A DNA stretch of 64,000 bases from [Haemophilus] ducreyi (GTDB taxonomy: Bacteria > Pseudomonadota > Gammaproteobacteria > Enterobacterales > Pasteurellaceae): assembly GCF_900109315.1 (NCBI RefSeq), contig NZ_FOJC01000002.1:170204-234203 (forward strand). The letters are read 5' to 3'. Made by a program: the position numbers and the translations under genes. Every line of letters starts with the position of its first letter. The stretch's first letter is position 1. This document shows positions 61,259 through 64,000 of the stretch, one piece after another. The notes under the pieces are model-generated. The model searched no databases. It was not told the origin of the DNA and saw nothing but the letters and a program-made list of their open reading frames with translations.

Positions 61259-62917
61259 ATGACTACCATTTTTACCATTGCTCAACATTGGTTAGCACAA
61301 GATCCAGATCTAGAAACTCAAAACGAATTATCCCACTTAATGGATAAAGCAAAAGCGGGCGATACACAAGCATTAAAAGAATTAACCGCGCGTTTTGAAG
61401 GACGCCTGCAATTTGGTACAGCAGGATTACGCGGTCCTTTACAAGCAGGACCAATGGGAATGAACCGAGTATTAGTGGCACAAGCGGCAGCTGGCTTAGC
61501 ACAATATCTCAAAACCTATGATAAACAGCCATCAATTGTTATTGGATATGACGGACGCAAAAATTCAGATGTTTTTGCCTGCGATACCGCAGAAATTATG
61601 GCTGGAGCGGGTATTAAAGCTTATTTATTGCCACGTAAATTACCAACACCCGTTTTAGCTTACGCAATTAAACATCTTGAGACCACCGCAGGCGTAATGG
61701 TTACAGCAAGCCATAATCCACCAGAAGATAATGGTTATAAAGTTTATTTAGGCAAAGCAAATGGCGGTGGACAAATTGTTTCACCAGCCGATCAACAAAT
61801 TTCCGCATTCATTGATCAAGTCGCAACGGGAAACATCCGTGAGTTAGCACGCAGTCAAGACTTCAACTTACTAGATGACGAAGTAATAAATGCATATATC
61901 GAAAAAACGGCTCGCTTAAGCCAAGAACCCAAAATGGCTCTCAACTATGTTTATACGGCAATGCATGGCGTAGGGTATGAAGTCTTACAGAAAACACTCA
62001 AACAAGCGGGTTTATCTCAACCAAAATTAGTCAGCGAACAAATTGAGTCAGATGGCAATTTCCCCACCGTCAGCTTCCCAAACCCAGAAGAAAAAGGCGC
62101 ACTAGATTTAGCCATCAAATTAGCACAACAAGAAAACGCGGAATTTATTATTGCCAACGATCCAGATGCCGATCGTTTAGCAGTTGCTATTCCTGATGTA
62201 CAAGGAACGTGGAAAAGTTTACACGGCAATGTATTAGGTTGCTTATTAGGATGGCATTTAGCTAAAAAATACCACGCACAAGGTCAACAAGGCGTATTAG
62301 CTTGTTCCTTAGTTTCTTCTCCCGCACTTGCTGAAATTGCCCAAAAATATGGCCTAAAATCAGAAGAAACGCTGACCGGCTTTAAATATATTGGAAAAGT
62401 TGAAAACTTATTATTTGGTTTTGAAGAAGCGATAGGTTATTTAGTCGACCCGGACAAAGTCCGTGATAAAGACGGCATTTCAGCCGCTGTAGCTTTCTTG
62501 GATCTTGTACTTTACTTAAAAAAACAAGGCAAAACTATTTTAGATTATATTAATGAATTTAACCAACAATTTGGCGCCTATATAAGTGGGCAAATTTCTA
62601 TTCGTGTTAGCGACTTGGCGGAAATTAGCAAATTAATGACTACTTTACGTAATAATCCACCCACAGAAATTGGTGGCGTAAAGGTTACTCAATTAATTGA
62701 CCACACCAAAACAGACCGCCAAAGTGATATTCTGGTGTTCAATTTAGCAAATGGTAGCCGTTTAATTACTAGACCATCAGGCACTGAATCCAAAATTAAG
62801 TTTTACTTAGATGTAAAAGGCAAGAATGGACAAGAAGCAGAAAAAGTCCTTACACACTTTGATGAAAGCGTCCGCCAAATGTTACGTCAAACACAATATG
62901 GCAACCAAGATTGCTAA
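61259..62917 (+). CDS. Phosphohexomutase (phosphoglucomutase/phosphomannomutase)
   Basis: Alpha-D-phosphohexomutase that moves phosphate between C1 and C6 of a hexose, probably glucose or mannose. The 552 residues and the extended N-terminus place it with the PGM2-like long form of Pasteurellaceae (HI0740 type). The phosphoserine loop is TASHNPPEDNGY (Ser151). The metal loop DPDADRLA (about 300), sugar loop FEEAIGY (about 383) and phosphate loop RPSGTESKIKFY are all present. Ribosome site GAGGAAAG. Substrate choice cannot be fixed from sequence. Confidence 0.92.
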   Translation: MTTIFTIAQHWLAQDPDLETQNELSHLMDKAKAGDTQALKELTARFEGRLQFGTAGLRGPLQAGPMGMNRVLVAQAAAGLAQYLKTYDKQPSIVIGYDGRKNSDVFACDTAEIMAGAGIKAYLLPRKLPTPVLAYAIKHLETTAGVMVTASHNPPEDNGYKVYLGKANGGGQIVSPADQQISAFIDQVATGNIRELARSQDFNLLDDEVINAYIEKTARLSQEPKMALNYVYTAMHGVGYEVLQKTLKQAGLSQPKLVSEQIESDGNFPTVSFPNPEEKGALDLAIKLAQQENAEFIIANDPDADRLAVAIPDVQGTWKSLHGNVLGCLLGWHLAKKYHAQGQQGVLACSLVSSPALAEIAQKYGLKSEETLTGFKYIGKVENLLFGFEEAIGYLVDPDKVRDKDGISAAVAFLDLVLYLKKQGKTILDYINEFNQQFGAYISGQISIRVSDLAEISKLMTTLRNNPPTEIGGVKVTQLIDHTKTDRQSDILVFNLANGSRLITRPSGTESKIKFYLDVKGKNGQEAEKVLTHFDESVRQMLRQTQYGNQDC

Positions 62918-62935
62918 ATACTAACTAAAATAATC

Positions 62936-62962
62936 AAAGCCCTGTGATTACAGGGCTTTTTT
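62936..62962 (+). terminator. Terminator after the phosphohexomutase gene
   Basis: AAAGCCCTGT (62936-62945), GATT loop, ACAGGGCTTT (62950-62959), T run. Confidence 0.88.
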
Positions 62963-63091
62963 ATACCTATAAAATGAACGAACAAATAATTTTTACACTT
63001 TCACAAACATGATTAATCGCTTATATACAACGCCGACAATCCTTATTTAACCTCATAAATTTACCGCATGAACACCATAATTTATATCTAT

Positions 63092-63130
63092 CTTATACAT
63101 AGGTTAACTTTTTTGTATAAGTTATATACT
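63092..63130 (+). promoter_or_regulatory. Inverted repeat and -10 box ahead of the exoprotein region
   Basis: Perfect 8-base repeat CTTATACA (63092-63099) and TGTATAAG (63114-63121), with TTAACT (63104-63109) between the arms and TATACT (63125-63130) just after. A promoter with an operator is plausible. The remaining 62963-63211 sequence is AT-rich and shows nothing else. Confidence 0.35.
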
Positions 63131-63211
63131 TTTTAAGTAAATTAATGTATGTTTTATTCCTGATAGTATTGGGTGAAGGCTTTATAAATGTGAAAATGAA
63201 GTCATAATTAT

Positions 63212-63429
63212 ATGAATTTAAAGATAATTTTATCTTATTTATTCATACTTTCGAGTGTTACAAGATTGAGTTACTCGTAGCCAAAATTAGAGTGACAAAA
63301 GATTTAATTAAACAGGCTAGAGAATCTGTTCCATTAAATCAGCAACTCCATCACCTTAAAAATAAAGAAGCTTATGAAAACACTGATCAACAGCTATCAT
63401 ATCAAGTGAATGGTTCAATCAATTTTTAA
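63212..63429 (+). pseudogene. Frameshifted remnant of a small exported protein
   Basis: The ATG at 63212 opens a 22-residue signal peptide (MNLKIILSYLFILSSV, ending SYS) that stops at a TAG at 63278-63280. A minus-one shift just before that stop enters a frame running to 63429 (TKDLIKQARESVPLNQQL and onward, ending GSINF). Joined, they make about 71 residues, an exported protein or the start of one. The place, right before a TpsA exoprotein gene, is where the TpsB transporter gene normally stands, so a decayed tpsB fragment is possible. I cannot confirm the family. Confidence 0.35.
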
Positions 63430-63474
63430 CCAAAATTACAAATTTAAAAAATTCAAGTTTAAAAGGAAATTATT

Positions 63475-64000
63475 ATGAACAACAAACGTTATAAATTAAT
63501 ATTTAGTAAAGTAAAAAATTGTCTTGTGCCGGTTGCTGAAAACATTAAATCTGCCTCAGGTAACAGCAGTTCATCATCAAATAGCAAAATTGCGGAAGAT
63601 CAAGAAGAGGAATCAGACCCACTGACGTGTTCGTTAAGTCCGCTGTCTTCATCCATTCATTTAGGTTTACACAACCATTCGCCATTAAAAGTATTTAAAG
63701 GCAAGAACCTTTCAGTTGTCTTGCTTTCACTTATGCCAGCTATGCAGGTTTTAGCAGACCCATCTAATAATGCAATCGTTGATAATTCTCACGGAGTAAA
63801 ACAAACCGCTGTGGATGAGCGCGTACCTGATAGTGGTAAAGAAAAAGTAGTTGTAATTAATATAGCTAAACCGGATGAACAGGGTATTTCAGATAATCGC
63901 TTTAGCAAGTTTAATATCCCAAATAGTGCCGTATTTAATAACTCAATTGAACAGCAAGGGCATTCTGAATTAGTGGGTTTTTTAAGTAAAAACCCAAATT
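63475..64000 (+). CDS. Filamentous haemagglutinin-like TPS exoprotein, N-terminal part
   Basis: Start of a large secreted adhesin, cut by the window edge after 175 codons. Ribosome site AAAAGGA precedes the ATG. Residues 1-24 (MNNKRYKLIFSKVKNCLVPV) are an extended signal peptide region of type V secretion. A Ser/Glu-rich linker runs to about 75. The hydrophobic core (LSVVLLSLMPAM) follows, with likely cleavage after VLA at residue 94. The TPS domain then begins (VVVINIAKPDEQGISDNRFSKFNI), the haemagglutination-activity module recognised by a TpsB pore. Similar proteins in the family are H. ducreyi LspA and P. multocida PfhB. The partner TpsB gene is not seen upstream. Confidence 0.88.
   Translation, partial: MNNKRYKLIFSKVKNCLVPVAENIKSASGNSSSSSNSKIAEDQEEESDPLTCSLSPLSSSIHLGLHNHSPLKVFKGKNLSVVLLSLMPAMQVLADPSNNAIVDNSHGVKQTAVDERVPDSGKEKVVVINIAKPDEQGISDNRFSKFNIPNSAVFNNSIEQQGHSELVGFLSKNPN

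Noticed and set aside
1..64000. CRISPR arrays, insertion sequences, prophage, integrons, restriction or other defence genes
   Set aside because: Looked for regularly spaced repeats, transposase-like and integrase-like proteins on both strands; none seen.

Overview
The window is ordinary, gene-dense chromosome of a low-GC member of the Pasteurellaceae. Three things point there. Nearly all proteins are closest in style to Haemophilus/Actinobacillus housekeeping proteins. Gene blocks match the family (pnp-nlpI-deaD, mukFEB, lolB-ispE-prs, lepAB-rnc-era-recO). The DNA carries many copies of the Apl-type uptake signal (core ACAAGCGGT), often as inverted pairs forming terminators. This places it in the Actinobacillus/Mannheimia/Glaesserella/H. 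ducreyi clade rather than the H. influenzae clade (AAGTGCGGT). I cannot name the species from sequence alone.

Layout. 1-2.6 kb: murein transglycosylase MltA facing a small unknown gene and tRNA-modifying CmoB. 2.9-9.9 kb: RNase G, lipid A flippase MsbA, LolB-IspE-PrsA, PyrD. 10.2-16.1 kb: pyruvate dehydrogenase operon aceE-aceF-lpdA. 16.2-17.0 kb: an aberrant tRNA-Gly, tRNA-Cys and RNase P RNA. 17.0-20.2 kb: DUF1007-NicO metal transport pair and an alanine/glycine symporter with a PurR-like operator. 20.3-25.6 kb: lepA-lepB-rnc-era-recO. 25.7-28.5 kb: RhlB and a HerA-like ATPase. 28.7-33.7 kb: rpsB-tsf, pyrH and frr, split by an opposite-strand phosphoethanolamine transferase gene. 33.7-37.3 kb: PdxR, PdxST and TadA. 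37.3-42.5 kb: deaD, nlpI and pnp on the minus strand. 42.8-51.7 kb: parC and condensin MukFEB. 51.9-53.9 kb: YejM and YejL. 54.4-58.9 kb: an RND efflux adaptor/pump pair. 58.9-62.9 kb: GlmU, a DUF1919 protein and a phosphohexomutase. 63.4 kb to the edge: the first 175 codons of a filamentous-haemagglutinin-like two-partner-secretion exoprotein.

The genes mostly serve translation and RNA decay, envelope building (MsbA, LolB, YejM, GlmU, MltA), central metabolism and chromosome segregation. PdxR-PdxST indicates the DXP-independent route to pyridoxal phosphate; pdxJ is missing from its usual place after recO.

I see no prophage, insertion sequence, CRISPR array or defence system, and no wholly new system. 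The most interesting signals are small: an amber codon cutting off an in-frame CGSCGGC tail; a tRNA-Gly with defects in three arms behind a strong promoter; a PurR box inside the symporter promoter; perfect palindromes in the pdh and pdx promoters; uptake sequences that encode the C-termini of PdxR and TadA; a possibly transferred lipid-modifying gene with a foreign-type uptake signal; and a decayed exported-protein frame in front of the exoprotein gene.
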